Below are positions 25,642 to 33,034 of a DNA stretch of 57,039 nt, piece by piece (position 1 is the first letter of the stretch; each line of letters opens with the position of its first letter). The notes beneath the pieces were generated by a model. It searched no databases and had not been told where the DNA came from. It saw only the letters and a program-made list of their open reading frames with translations. A program made the translations under genes and the position numbers. This stretch comes from JBKPNZ01 sp046732895 (GTDB lineage: Bacteria > Actinomycetota > Thermoleophilia > Solirubrobacterales > 70-9), in contig JBKPNZ010000051.1 in NCBI GenBank assembly GCA_046732895.1, positions 1-57,039 on the forward strand, written 5' to 3'.

Positions 25642-26487
25642 GTGCGATTCGAGAAGTGGCAGGCGCTCGGCAACGACTACGTGATCGTGGAGCGAGACGA
25701 GCTGCCGTGGGACCTCGGGGCCGAGCGCATCCGGCGAATCTGCGACCAGCACTTCGGAATCGGCTCCGATGGCATCCTGCTGCTCTCGCCGTCCACCGAC
25801 GAGCGCTACGTGGCCGAGTTGCGCATCTTCAACCCGGACGGCTCTGAGGCGGAGCTCTCGGGCAACGGAGCACGCGAGGCGGCGCTCTACCTTCGCGCGC
25901 GCGGCTGGACCGATGCCGACACGTTCAGCATGCTCACGAAGGCGGGGGAGGTGAAACCGACCATCGCCGCTCCCGGCACAGTCGCCATGGAAATCGGTCG
26001 GGCACGCCTGCGTTCGGACGACTTCCCCTCCGGCGGAGATGACGGCACCGGAGTGGTTGAGTCAGCGGGGCGCGAGTGGTCGTTTCAGCACGTACAGGTC
26101 GGCAATCCACAGTGCGCGATCGAGGTCCGCGGGGGTCTCGAGGAGCTCGACCTCGCTGCCATCGGCCCGGCAATCGAAAGCTCGGAGCTCTTCCCGAACC
26201 GCACGAACGTGTCCTTCTGGCAGGCCGAGGGCTCCACGGTTCGTGCCCGGATCTTCGAGCGCGGAGTGGGGGAGACGCTGGCCTCGGGCACCGGGGCGAG
26301 CGGCGCGGCCGTCGCCGCACTCCTTCGCGGAGCTGCGTCGCCATTGACGGTCCGGCTCGACGGTGGCGAGCTCGAGGTCGCGATCACGGAAGAGCTCGAT
26401 GTCCGCCTCACCGGGACTGCGGAGCCGATCTGCGCTGGGCAGCTGTCGAGCGGGCTCGTTGAGGCGCTCGGCCGACTCTGCGGCTAG
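25642..26487 (+). CDS. dapF: Diaminopimelate epimerase homologue with Ser at both catalytic Cys positions
   Basis: DapF converts LL- to meso-diaminopimelate by proton exchange between two cysteines. This 281-aa homologue keeps the fold and the substrate motifs: KWQALGNDYV, IFNPDGSEAE, VGNPQCAIE and RIFERGVGETLASGTGAS. The first catalytic cysteine, which precedes GNGAR in known enzymes, is Ser73 (codon TCG, 25858-25860). The second, in the usual ACGTGAC-type motif, is Ser215 (TCG, 26284-26286). Both replacements are read directly. Known Cys-to-Ser mutants of bacterial DapF lose epimerase activity, so this protein may be slow, altered or do something else. GTG 25642 gives a standard N-terminus. 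dapL lies 607 nt downstream. Confidence 0.9.
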   Translation: MRFEKWQALGNDYVIVERDELPWDLGAERIRRICDQHFGIGSDGILLLSPSTDERYVAELRIFNPDGSEAELSGNGAREAALYLRARGWTDADTFSMLTKAGEVKPTIAAPGTVAMEIGRARLRSDDFPSGGDDGTGVVESAGREWSFQHVQVGNPQCAIEVRGGLEELDLAAIGPAIESSELFPNRTNVSFWQAEGSTVRARIFERGVGETLASGTGASGAAVAALLRGAASPLTVRLDGGELEVAITEELDVRLTGTAEPICAGQLSSGLVEALGRLCG

Positions 26488-26490
26488 CGA

Positions 26491-27072
26491 ATGCTGTTCA
26501 CCCATGCTCACCGGGAGGGGATCGCGGCGGGCTCCGTGACGATCGCGTTTCGTCGGTGGTCGCGGCCGCGGGTGCGCCCTGGCACGCGCCTGCGAACGCC
26601 TTCGGGGGTCGTCGCGATCGACGCCGTCAGGATCGTGGAGGAGGGCGCCATCACTGAGGAGGATGCCCGGCGGTCCGGCTTCGACTCGCGGGACGCGCTC
26701 GTCACCGAATTGCGCAGGCGCGGTGACGAGCCGATTCATCGGATCGAGCTCCACTATGCGGGCCCCGACCCGCGCGTGGCGCTGCGCCGGCGAGCCGACC
26801 CGGACGAGAGGGAAGTGGGGGAGATCGCGATGCGGCTGGAACGGATGGACGCCGCCTCGCAAACCGGGGCTTGGACGCACGCTGTGCTCGAGCTGATCCG
26901 GTCGCACCCGGAAACGCTGGCGGCGGACCTCGCAGCGTCGCTGGGAGAGGAGACCCAGCGGTTCAAGCGGCGGGTCCGCAAGCTCAAGGAGTTGGGCCTC
27001 ACTGAAAGCCTGGAGGTCGGCTATCGGCTTTCCCCGCGCGGCGCCGCCTATCTGGAGCGCCGCCGGCGGTAG
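26491..27072 (+). CDS. ASCH/PUA-like domain fused to a winged helix
   Basis: This 193-aa protein appears to have two parts. The N-terminal ~85 residues (GIAAGSVTIAFRRWSRPRVR, GVVAIDAVRIVEEGAITEED, GFDSRDALVTELRRRG) resemble ASCH domains, PUA-like modules linked to RNA or modified nucleotides. The C-terminal ~65 residues (THAVLELIRSHPETLAADLA, ETQRFKRRVRKLKELGLTES, YRLSPRGAAYLERR) look like a MarR/ArsR-type winged helix. I do not recognise this combination as a named family. It starts 3 nt after dapF and ends 22 nt before dapL, so it may regulate or be co-expressed with them. Confidence 0.65.
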   Translation: MLFTHAHREGIAAGSVTIAFRRWSRPRVRPGTRLRTPSGVVAIDAVRIVEEGAITEEDARRSGFDSRDALVTELRRRGDEPIHRIELHYAGPDPRVALRRRADPDEREVGEIAMRLERMDAASQTGAWTHAVLELIRSHPETLAADLAASLGEETQRFKRRVRKLKELGLTESLEVGYRLSPRGAAYLERRRR

Positions 27073-27079
27073 TCCCGGG

Positions 27080-27085
27080 TACGCT
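27080..27085 (+). promoter_or_regulatory. -10-like TACGCT, 9 nt before dapL
   Basis: The hexamer is followed by GCCGCGACC and ATG 27095, with no ribosome-binding site between. This is among the cleanest leaderless-type sites in the window. Confidence 0.5.
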
Positions 27086-27094
27086 GCCGCGACC

Positions 27095-28264
27095 ATGGGA
27101 CGAACCGACCCGTCACAGCGCCTGGAGGCAATCCAGCCATACATGTTCGCCGAGCTCGAGCGGCGCATCGCCGACAAGCGCGCCGCCGGCGTCGACGTGA
27201 TCAGCCTGGGGATCGGCGACCCCGACCGGCCGACGTACCCGCACATCGTCGAGGCGATGCGCGAGGCGGTCGCCGATCCCTCCACCCACAGGTATCCCTC
27301 CAACCGGGGCCGCGAGGAGTTCCGCACGGCACTCGCCCGCTTCTACGACGAGCGCTTCGGCGTCGAGATCGATCCCGAGGGGGAGGTGATACCGGCGATC
27401 GGCGCCAAGGAGTGCATCTACAACCTGTGCTTCGCCTTCCTCGATCCAGACGATGTCGCGCTCGCGGCCGACCCGGGATACCCGGTCTACACGGGCGGTC
27501 CGCTGCTCGCCGGCGCAGAGGCCGTGCTGCTGCCGCTGGTGCCGGAGCTCGGGTTCGTCCCCGACATCGACGCGATCGACCCGATGGCCGCGAGCAAGGC
27601 CCGGCTCCTCTTCATCAACTATCCGAACAACCCCACCGGGGCGATCGTCCCGGATGGCTTCTTCGAGCGGATCGTCGAGTTCGCCGGGGCGCACGAGCTC
27701 CTCGTCGTACATGACAACGCTTACTCCGAGACGACCTACGACGGCTACGTCGCCCCGAGCTTCCTGGCCACGCCGGGGGCCAAGGACGTGGGCGTCGAGG
27801 TCTTCTCGCTCTCAAAGGGCTTCAACATGACGGGTTGGCGCTGCGCGGCGATCCTCGGCAACCCCGACGCGGTGGCGACCTACTGGCGCCTCAAGACCAA
27901 CGTCGACTCCGGCCTCTTCGAGGCGGTGCAGCTGGCGGGAGCCGCTGCGCTCGGCGGACCACGGGAGCCGCTCGAGGAGATGAACGCGATCTACGCGCGC
28001 CGCCGTGACCTCGTGGTGGAGGCCCTCCAGGAGATCGGCGTTGACGTCACGCCGCCGAAGGGCACGATCTACGTCTGGGCGCCGGTCCCCGAGGGCGACA
28101 CCTCGACCACGTTTGCCGAGAGAGTGCTCGAGGAGGCGGCCGTCGTCGTCACGCCTGGATCGATGTATGGGCCGAGCGGAGAGGGCTTCTTCAGGATCTC
28201 GCTGACCACGCCTGACGAGCGGATCGCGGAGGCAGTGGCGCGCATGCGCGAGCATCTGAGCTAG
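27095..28264 (+). CDS. dapL: LL-diaminopimelate aminotransferase
   Basis: DapL converts tetrahydrodipicolinate directly to LL-diaminopimelate using glutamate, by-passing the succinylase or acetylase steps. The 389-aa class I/II PLP aminotransferase has ISLGIGDPDRPTYPHIVEAM, NYPNNPTGA, VVHDNAYSE and the PLP lysine K241 in SLSKGFNMTGWR. The N-terminal signature and length fit the bacterial DapL2 group. The neighbouring DapF homologue supports the pathway call. An alternative is a broad-specificity alanine/aspartate aminotransferase of the same fold. Confidence 0.85.
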   Translation: MGRTDPSQRLEAIQPYMFAELERRIADKRAAGVDVISLGIGDPDRPTYPHIVEAMREAVADPSTHRYPSNRGREEFRTALARFYDERFGVEIDPEGEVIPAIGAKECIYNLCFAFLDPDDVALAADPGYPVYTGGPLLAGAEAVLLPLVPELGFVPDIDAIDPMAASKARLLFINYPNNPTGAIVPDGFFERIVEFAGAHELLVVHDNAYSETTYDGYVAPSFLATPGAKDVGVEVFSLSKGFNMTGWRCAAILGNPDAVATYWRLKTNVDSGLFEAVQLAGAAALGGPREPLEEMNAIYARRRDLVVEALQEIGVDVTPPKGTIYVWAPVPEGDTSTTFAERVLEEAAVVVTPGSMYGPSGEGFFRISLTTPDERIAEAVARMREHLS

Positions 28265-28343
28265 CCTTCGTCGCCGTCAGCGCGGGCCAAGGATCGGCCA
28301 GCGGCGTAAAGGGTGGGACGCCGCGCGCCGATGACACCCTGCG

Positions 28344-29210
28344 ATGACTCAAGTCGGAATCCTCCTCGCGCTTCTCTGCGCCCTGGCCACGAACGTCGGC
28401 TTCCTCTGCAAGCACCGCGGAGCGTTCGCCGCTCCCGCAGTCCAGTTGCGTCGCCCTCTTCGCAGCGCCGCAGCCCTGTTCCGCTCCCGGTGGTTCGCGA
28501 TCGGCTTCGGCATCGCCGCCCTCGGCTGGGCGCTCCATGTCGCCTCGCTGGCCGTGGCGCCGCTGTCGCTCGTGCAGACCGTGATCTCGGGCGGCCTCGT
28601 GATGCTCGCCTACCCGGCAGAGCGCTGGTTCGGACTCCACGTCGGCCGCCGCGAGCGCGCCGGGCTGCTGCTCAGCGCCGCAGGCCTTGTGCTCCTGGCG
28701 ATCACCTCGTCGGGCGTCGCCCAGGGCCCCAGCGCCCACTACTCAGTCGAGGCGATGGTCGCCTTCGAGGCCGCCGTGGTGGGAATCGGCGTCCTCCTGC
28801 TCGTCTCCGGCTCGATCGGCTCCGCTCGCGGCTCGACCGGCGTCCCTCTGGGCGCGGCGACGGGGCTGCTCCTCGGCGTCTCGGACGTCTCGATCAAGGC
28901 GCTCACCGGCACGGTCCCGGGGAACGTGATGGCCCTGATCAGCCCCTGGACGGCGGTTGCGGTGATCGCGGCCGTGGTTGCCTTCTTCAGCCTCGCTCGC
29001 GGCCTTCAGACCGGCGCCGCGATTCCGGTGATAACGCTGACATCGGTGGCCGCGAACTGCTCGGCCGTGCTCGGTGGTGTGCTCGTCTTCGGTGATCCCG
29101 TGGGTGGCGATCCCCTGAGCGTGATCGCTCGCGCGACGGCGTTCGCCGCCGTGATCGGCGCCGCAGCGCTCATGCCGGCTCCGCTGCGGGCAGCGGGCGC
29201 TCGCGCCTGA
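28344..29210 (+). CDS. DMT-like membrane transporter
   Basis: This 288-aa hydrophobic protein has about nine or ten membrane segments arranged as two similar halves, as in drug/metabolite transporters. Helix-rich stretches include VGILLALLCALATNVGFLCK, ALGWALHVASLAVAPLSLVQ and TAVAVIAAVVAFFSLARGLQ. Its start (NVGFLCKHRGA) and the LSLVQTVISGGLV segment resemble the branch that also contains NIPA-like magnesium transporters. No substrate can be assigned. It stands alone between dapL and a convergent epimerase gene. Confidence 0.75.
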   Translation: MTQVGILLALLCALATNVGFLCKHRGAFAAPAVQLRRPLRSAAALFRSRWFAIGFGIAALGWALHVASLAVAPLSLVQTVISGGLVMLAYPAERWFGLHVGRRERAGLLLSAAGLVLLAITSSGVAQGPSAHYSVEAMVAFEAAVVGIGVLLLVSGSIGSARGSTGVPLGAATGLLLGVSDVSIKALTGTVPGNVMALISPWTAVAVIAAVVAFFSLARGLQTGAAIPVITLTSVAANCSAVLGGVLVFGDPVGGDPLSVIARATAFAAVIGAAALMPAPLRAAGARA

Positions 29211-29223
29211 ACCGCCGGACGGC

Positions 29224-30216
29224 CTACGGGGCAGCGGGCAGCTTGCCCTCGGCGGCCAGCATGTCCCGCAGGCCGGTTTCGAGGTTGCGGGGCGCGTAGT
29301 CGAGCTCGGCCATCGCCTTATCGTGCTTGGCCCAGAACGTGACGCCGTCGGCCGAGCTGATCAGCTCGCGCAGGTTCGGCCGCTGGCCCATCACCTTGCC
29401 GACGAGCGGCCCCACCGGCGTCAGGGCCTTCATGAGGCCGGTCGGCATCGCGCGCTTCGGCGCCTTGCGGTCCGTTAGGAGACCCACCGTTTCGATCAGC
29501 TCCCGCATCGTCGTGATCTGGCCGCCGAGCACGTAGGACTCGCCGACGCGGCCCTTGTCGAGGGCGAGCAGCACGCCCGCGGCCACGTCGTCCACGTGAA
29601 CCATGTTCATCCCGAGGTCCGGGAAGGCGATCGCCGGCATCCGCCCAGCGAGGAACTGGTTGATCTGCACGCCGATCGCCGAATGGTCGTCGGGGCCGTA
29701 AACGCCGCCGGGCTGCACGATCACGCATGGGAGCCCCTCGTCGGCGATCAGCCTCTTGGCGACCTGGTGGGCTTGGTACTTCGTCTGCTCGTAGTAGGAC
29801 GTGAACTCCACCCCCGGGTGCTGGTAGCCCTCGTCGACCACCTTGCCGTGGGTGTTCCCGAAGGCCCCGACCGTCGAGATGTAGACGACCTTGCCCAGCT
29901 TGGCGTCGAGCGCCGCTCCGAGGACGTTCTCGGTTCCGAGGACGTTCGCCTCGTACATCTGCCGGTGCTCTGACTTGGGAATCCCGACCTCGTAGATGGC
30001 TGCTCCGTGGATCGCGGCGTCGCAGCCCTCCATGCCATCCCGGATGGCGGGCGGATCGGTAAGGGTTCCGGCGATGAGCTCGCAGCCCAGTACGGTCAAG
30101 GGCCGAGCCTTGTCGGGGCTCCGGACAAGCGCGCGGACGTCATCGCCCCGCTCGCGCAGATGCCGGACGACATGGCCGCCGATGAACCCCGTTCCTCCCG
30201 TGACGAAGACCTTCAT
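29224..30216 (-). CDS. NAD-dependent epimerase/dehydratase (extended SDR)
   Basis: This 330-aa protein has the extended short-chain dehydrogenase fold. The nucleotide motif is TGGTGFIGGHVVRHL near the N-terminus, followed by HGAAIYEVG and the catalytic Tyr-Lys pair YYEQTKYQAH. The segment IVQPGGVYGPDDHSAIG is typical of the dihydroflavonol reductase-like and sterol-dehydrogenase-like branch; the substrate is unknown. An open frame continues 21 residues upstream to 30279, but that part is the translation of the leader repeat. ATG 30216, which begins MKVFVTGG, is the natural start. Confidence 0.85.
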   Translation of the reverse strand: MKVFVTGGTGFIGGHVVRHLRERGDDVRALVRSPDKARPLTVLGCELIAGTLTDPPAIRDGMEGCDAAIHGAAIYEVGIPKSEHRQMYEANVLGTENVLGAALDAKLGKVVYISTVGAFGNTHGKVVDEGYQHPGVEFTSYYEQTKYQAHQVAKRLIADEGLPCVIVQPGGVYGPDDHSAIGVQINQFLAGRMPAIAFPDLGMNMVHVDDVAAGVLLALDKGRVGESYVLGGQITTMRELIETVGLLTDRKAPKRAMPTGLMKALTPVGPLVGKVMGQRPNLRELISSADGVTFWAKHDKAMAELDYAPRNLETGLRDMLAAEGKLPAAP

Positions 30217-30277
30217 GAATCCCTTGCGGCGGCTTCGCCGCCTCACACGCTCGTTTCGGCCAAAAAGGCCCTCATTC
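30217..30277 (-). repeat. Two-hairpin leader repeat, copy B (before the epimerase)
   Basis: Read leftward, hairpin 1 is GGCC-TTTTT-GGCC (30270-30258). The linker is CGAAACGAGCGTGTGA. Hairpin 2 is GGCGGCGAAGCCGCC, and the element ends GCAAGGGATTC before ATG 30216. It matches copy A in linker and tail, with only scattered differences. A TAGGGT hexamer at 30294-30289 on the same strand would start the transcript just upstream, making the element the whole 5' untranslated region. Confidence 0.8.
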
Positions 30278-30288
30278 ACGCGCCTGCC

Positions 30289-30294
30289 ACCCTA
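30289..30294 (-). promoter_or_regulatory. -10-like TAGGGT before leader repeat copy B
   Basis: Read leftward, the hexamer ends about a dozen nt before the first bases of the repeat. Transcription from it would include both hairpins. Confidence 0.35.
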
Positions 30295-30319
30295 TCCGCT
30301 CAAGCCCGCTTCGGCTCCT

Positions 30320-30325
30320 TACGAT
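30320..30325 (+). promoter_or_regulatory. -10-like TACGAT before the GH114-like gene
   Basis: The hexamer lies 4 nt before ATG 30330 and 10 nt before the in-frame ATG 30336. If the transcript is leaderless, the second ATG is the better start. Confidence 0.35.
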
Positions 30326-30329
30326 CTGC

Positions 30330-31241
30330 ATGGTGATGAGGCGTGGGCTTCACGTTGCCGTGCTCGCCGCGTGCCTCGTGGTTTGCGCAAGCTCGGCGGG
30401 CATCGCGTCAGCCGGAACGCCTCCCTTGAGCGGTGTCGATTCATGGGCATTCGCGATCGGCAACCACACGCTTGACGGCAACGCGCAGGCGGTCGGGGAT
30501 CGGTACTCGCGCTTCGACCTCGTGGTTCTCGACGGCGAGGAGGCGACCGAGGCCGACACCAGCGCCATTCAGGCCCACGGCACGATCGTGTTGCTGTACC
30601 TGAGCGTGGGCACCATCGAGAAGTGGCGGGAGTGGTACCCGGCGCTAAAGCCGTATCGCCTCAAGGCGTGGAAGGACTGGAAGGACGAGTGGTTCGCCGA
30701 CACCTCCAAGGCCGGCTTTCGCAACGCCATCCATGACATCGGCGCCGACCTTCTCGCCAAGGGCCCCGACGGCGTCTTCCTCGACAACGTCGACATGGTC
30801 GAGACGAGCGGTCACAAGCATCAGCGCCGGGGGATGGGGCAACTGGTTGCAGATCTGGACTCGCTCGTCAGCGCCGATGGCCTCTACGTCTTTGACCAGA
30901 ATGGCGCCCCCGGCATGATCGAGGGCTATCCGAACCAGGGGGTCGATCCGCTCTACACGCATTTCGACGGCTGGAATCGCGAGGACGCCAGTTGGACCTG
31001 GGACTTCGACCGCCACCGCTACAAGCCGGTACGCGGCCAGAGGGCGCTGCACGAGCTGGACGACATCGGCGACAAGGGCCTCTTCACGACGGCGACGGAC
31101 TACGTGAACCTCGACGACCACAACCCCGACCCAGAGTGCGAGTCCGTCCTGAGCGCCGCCGACCACGGGGCGCTCGACTACGTCGCCGACATCGGCCTCA
31201 CCCTGAAGGCGGTCAACGCGAACCCGCCTGACTGCGGCTGA
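30330..31241 (+). CDS. Secreted GH114-like (endo alpha-1,4-polygalactosaminidase) protein
   Basis: This 303-aa exported protein has a signal peptide (HVAVLAACLVVCASSAGIAS-A) and a TIM-barrel-like domain. Motifs WAFAIGN, FDLVVLDGEEA, VLLYLSVGTIEKWREWYP and GPDGVFLDNVDMVE match the GH114/TM1410-like family, whose characterised members cut galactosamine polymers. The DxVD-like acidic positions in the FLDNVDMVE strand probably form the active site. The in-frame ATG at 30336 removes two residues and may be the true start. The gene is monocistronic and divergent from the epimerase. Confidence 0.78.
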   Translation: MVMRRGLHVAVLAACLVVCASSAGIASAGTPPLSGVDSWAFAIGNHTLDGNAQAVGDRYSRFDLVVLDGEEATEADTSAIQAHGTIVLLYLSVGTIEKWREWYPALKPYRLKAWKDWKDEWFADTSKAGFRNAIHDIGADLLAKGPDGVFLDNVDMVETSGHKHQRRGMGQLVADLDSLVSADGLYVFDQNGAPGMIEGYPNQGVDPLYTHFDGWNREDASWTWDFDRHRYKPVRGQRALHELDDIGDKGLFTTATDYVNLDDHNPDPECESVLSAADHGALDYVADIGLTLKAVNANPPDCG

Positions 31242-31250
31242 TCGCGCGCC

Positions 31251-31256
31251 TACACT
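31251..31256 (+). promoter_or_regulatory. -10-like TACACT, 8 nt before hflX
   Basis: TACACT, TTGACGTA and GTG 31265 follow one another, with no ribosome-binding site. The spacing fits leaderless initiation. Confidence 0.5.
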
Positions 31257-31264
31257 TTGACGTA

Positions 31265-32590
31265 GTGCGACGAACCCGCAACGGCCGCACCGCAGAATCG
31301 CGCAACGGCGCCGGTGAGGCCGGCGTCTCGAATCCGCGTGCGCGCCAACGAGCGCTCGTCCTCGGGATCGTGCCGCAGGCCCCCATGGAAGGCGAGGACC
31401 CGCTGGCGGAGCTCAAGGAGCTGCTGCGCACGGCCGGGGTGGCCACGGCCGGCGAAACCGTCCAGGTCAGGGCGGCGCCGGATCCGGATCGCTATCTCGG
31501 CCGCGGCAAGCTCGCCGAGGTCAAGCAGGCGCTCGCGCACGATGACGCCAACCTGATCGCCTGCGACGACGAGCTGGCGCCGCGCCAGGAGCGCAACCTC
31601 GAGGCGGCGCTCGGAGTACCGGTCATCGACCGCACCGCCGTCATCCTCGACATCTTCGCCGACCACGCCCACAGCGCCGAGGGCAAGCTCCAGGTCGAGC
31701 TCGCGCAACTCGAATACAACCTCGCGCGCATGCGGGGCCTGTGGACGCACCTGGAGCGCCTCGGCGGCGGCATCGGCACGAGGGGCCCGGGTGAGTCCCA
31801 GATCGAGACCGACCGCCGTCTGGCGCGGGATCGGATCGCGAACCTCCGGCGACGCCTCACCCGGCTTGAGCGCAACCGCTCGGTGATGCGCTCGCGGCGC
31901 AACGCCTCGCCGCTGCCGGCGATCGCGCTCGCCGGTTACACGAATGCCGGCAAGTCAACGCTCCTGAACGCCTTGACCGGTGCGGGAGCCGGGGTGGGGG
32001 AGAGGCTCTTCCACACGCTCGACCCGACGACCCGCTCCTACCGCTACGAGGGGCGCGACTACCTGATCACCGACACCGTCGGCTTCATCCGCAAGCTGCC
32101 CCATCAGCTCGTGGAGGCGTTCAAGGCAACCCTCGAGGAGACGAGGCTCGCCGACCTGATCGTGCATGTCGTGGATGCCTCCGAGCCCGAGGCTGATCGC
32201 ACTGAGGCGATGCGCGCAGTCGACGAGGTGCTGGAGGAGATCGGCGCCGGCGATCAGCCCCGGCTGCTCGTCTACAACAAGCTCGACCTGCTCGATGATG
32301 ACGAGCGCCGAGCGCTCCTCATCGGGACCGACGCCGTCGGCATCTCTGCGGCGACCGGCGAGGGACTCGAGGAGCTCGAGCAGCGGATCGCCGCCGCCTT
32401 CGAGGAAACCCTTCGCGAGGTCGAGCTGCTCGTGCCCTACGCCGAGGGCGCCCGTCTGTCCGAGCTTCATGGGATCGCCGGCGACCTCGAGCGCGAGGAT
32501 CGCGCCGAAGGCGTGCTGGTGAAGGCGCGGATCCCGGCCGTGCTGGCCCATCGGTTCGACGAGTTCTCCGTCAACGGAGCTCCCCGCTGA
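31265..32590 (+). CDS. hflX: Ribosome-associated GTPase HflX
   Basis: HflX is a GTPase that splits or rescues stalled ribosomes. The 441-aa protein has the N-terminal HflX domain (YLGRGKLAEVKQAL, DRTAVILDIFADHAHSAEGK, QVELAQLEYNLARMRG) and the glycine-rich GTRGPGESQIETDRR. The G domain has G1 GYTNAGKSTLLNAL, G3 DTVGFIRKLPHQLVEAFKAT and G4 NKLD. The last base-pairs overlap the dut start. GTG 31265 is chosen because of the hexamer upstream; the first ~25 residues are variable. Confidence 0.95.
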   Translation: MRRTRNGRTAESRNGAGEAGVSNPRARQRALVLGIVPQAPMEGEDPLAELKELLRTAGVATAGETVQVRAAPDPDRYLGRGKLAEVKQALAHDDANLIACDDELAPRQERNLEAALGVPVIDRTAVILDIFADHAHSAEGKLQVELAQLEYNLARMRGLWTHLERLGGGIGTRGPGESQIETDRRLARDRIANLRRRLTRLERNRSVMRSRRNASPLPAIALAGYTNAGKSTLLNALTGAGAGVGERLFHTLDPTTRSYRYEGRDYLITDTVGFIRKLPHQLVEAFKATLEETRLADLIVHVVDASEPEADRTEAMRAVDEVLEEIGAGDQPRLLVYNKLDLLDDDERRALLIGTDAVGISAATGEGLEELEQRIAAAFEETLREVELLVPYAEGARLSELHGIAGDLEREDRAEGVLVKARIPAVLAHRFDEFSVNGAPR

Positions 32591-33024
32591 GCGAGCTGCG
32601 CTTCCGGCTGCTGGAGGAGGGGGCGCAGCTGCCCTCCCGCGCGCACGAGGGGGACGCGGGTCTCGACCTCCATGCCAACGAGGGGATCGTCCTCGCCCCG
32701 GGCGAGCGGGGAAGCGTCCGCACCGGAGTCGCGGTTGAGCTGCCGGCGGGTCACGCCGGCCTCGTGCTTCCACGCTCCGGGCTGGCCGCCCGCCACGGGA
32801 TCGCGCTGGTCAACGCGCCGGGGCTGATCGACTCCGGGTACCGCGGCGAAATCCGGGTGTTACTGCTCAACACCGACCGTGAGCAGGGCTTTTCGATCGA
32901 CCCGGGAGACCGGATCGCGCAGCTCCTTGTCGTTCCGCTCGCCGCCCTGGACCCGGTCGAGGCCGACGACGACCTCGCCGCCAGCGTGCGCGGCGAGGGC
33001 GGTTTCGGCTCCAGCGGCCGCTAA
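32587..33024 (+). CDS. dut: Deoxyuridine 5'-triphosphate nucleotidohydrolase (dUTPase), probable CTG start
   Basis: dUTPase hydrolyses dUTP to dUMP and keeps uracil out of DNA. All five motifs are present: DAGLDLHA, PRSGLAA, GLIDSGYRGEIRV, GDRIAQLLV and the C-terminal GEGGFGSSGR. The frame has no ATG, GTG or TTG before 32764, which would delete the first two motifs. CTG 32587, overlapping the hflX stop as CTGA, gives 145 aa and starts (L/M)SELRFRLLEEGAQLP, which looks native. The upstream frame inside hflX also lacks a near start. The CTG call is inference from length and motifs. Confidence 0.88.
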   Translation: MSELRFRLLEEGAQLPSRAHEGDAGLDLHANEGIVLAPGERGSVRTGVAVELPAGHAGLVLPRSGLAARHGIALVNAPGLIDSGYRGEIRVLLLNTDREQGFSIDPGDRIAQLLVVPLAALDPVEADDDLAASVRGEGGFGSSGR

Positions 33025-33027
33025 TCT
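33022..33027 (+). promoter_or_regulatory. -10-like TAATCT, 7 nt before the beta-propeller gene
   Basis: The hexamer overlaps the dut stop codon and is followed by GCGCGGC and ATG 33035. Confidence 0.45.
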
Positions 33028-33034
33028 GCGCGGC

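Noticed and set aside
30217..30279. N-terminal extension of the epimerase by 21 residues
   Set aside because: The extension is the translation of the two-hairpin leader repeat, and the NAD-binding fold starts naturally at ATG 30216.
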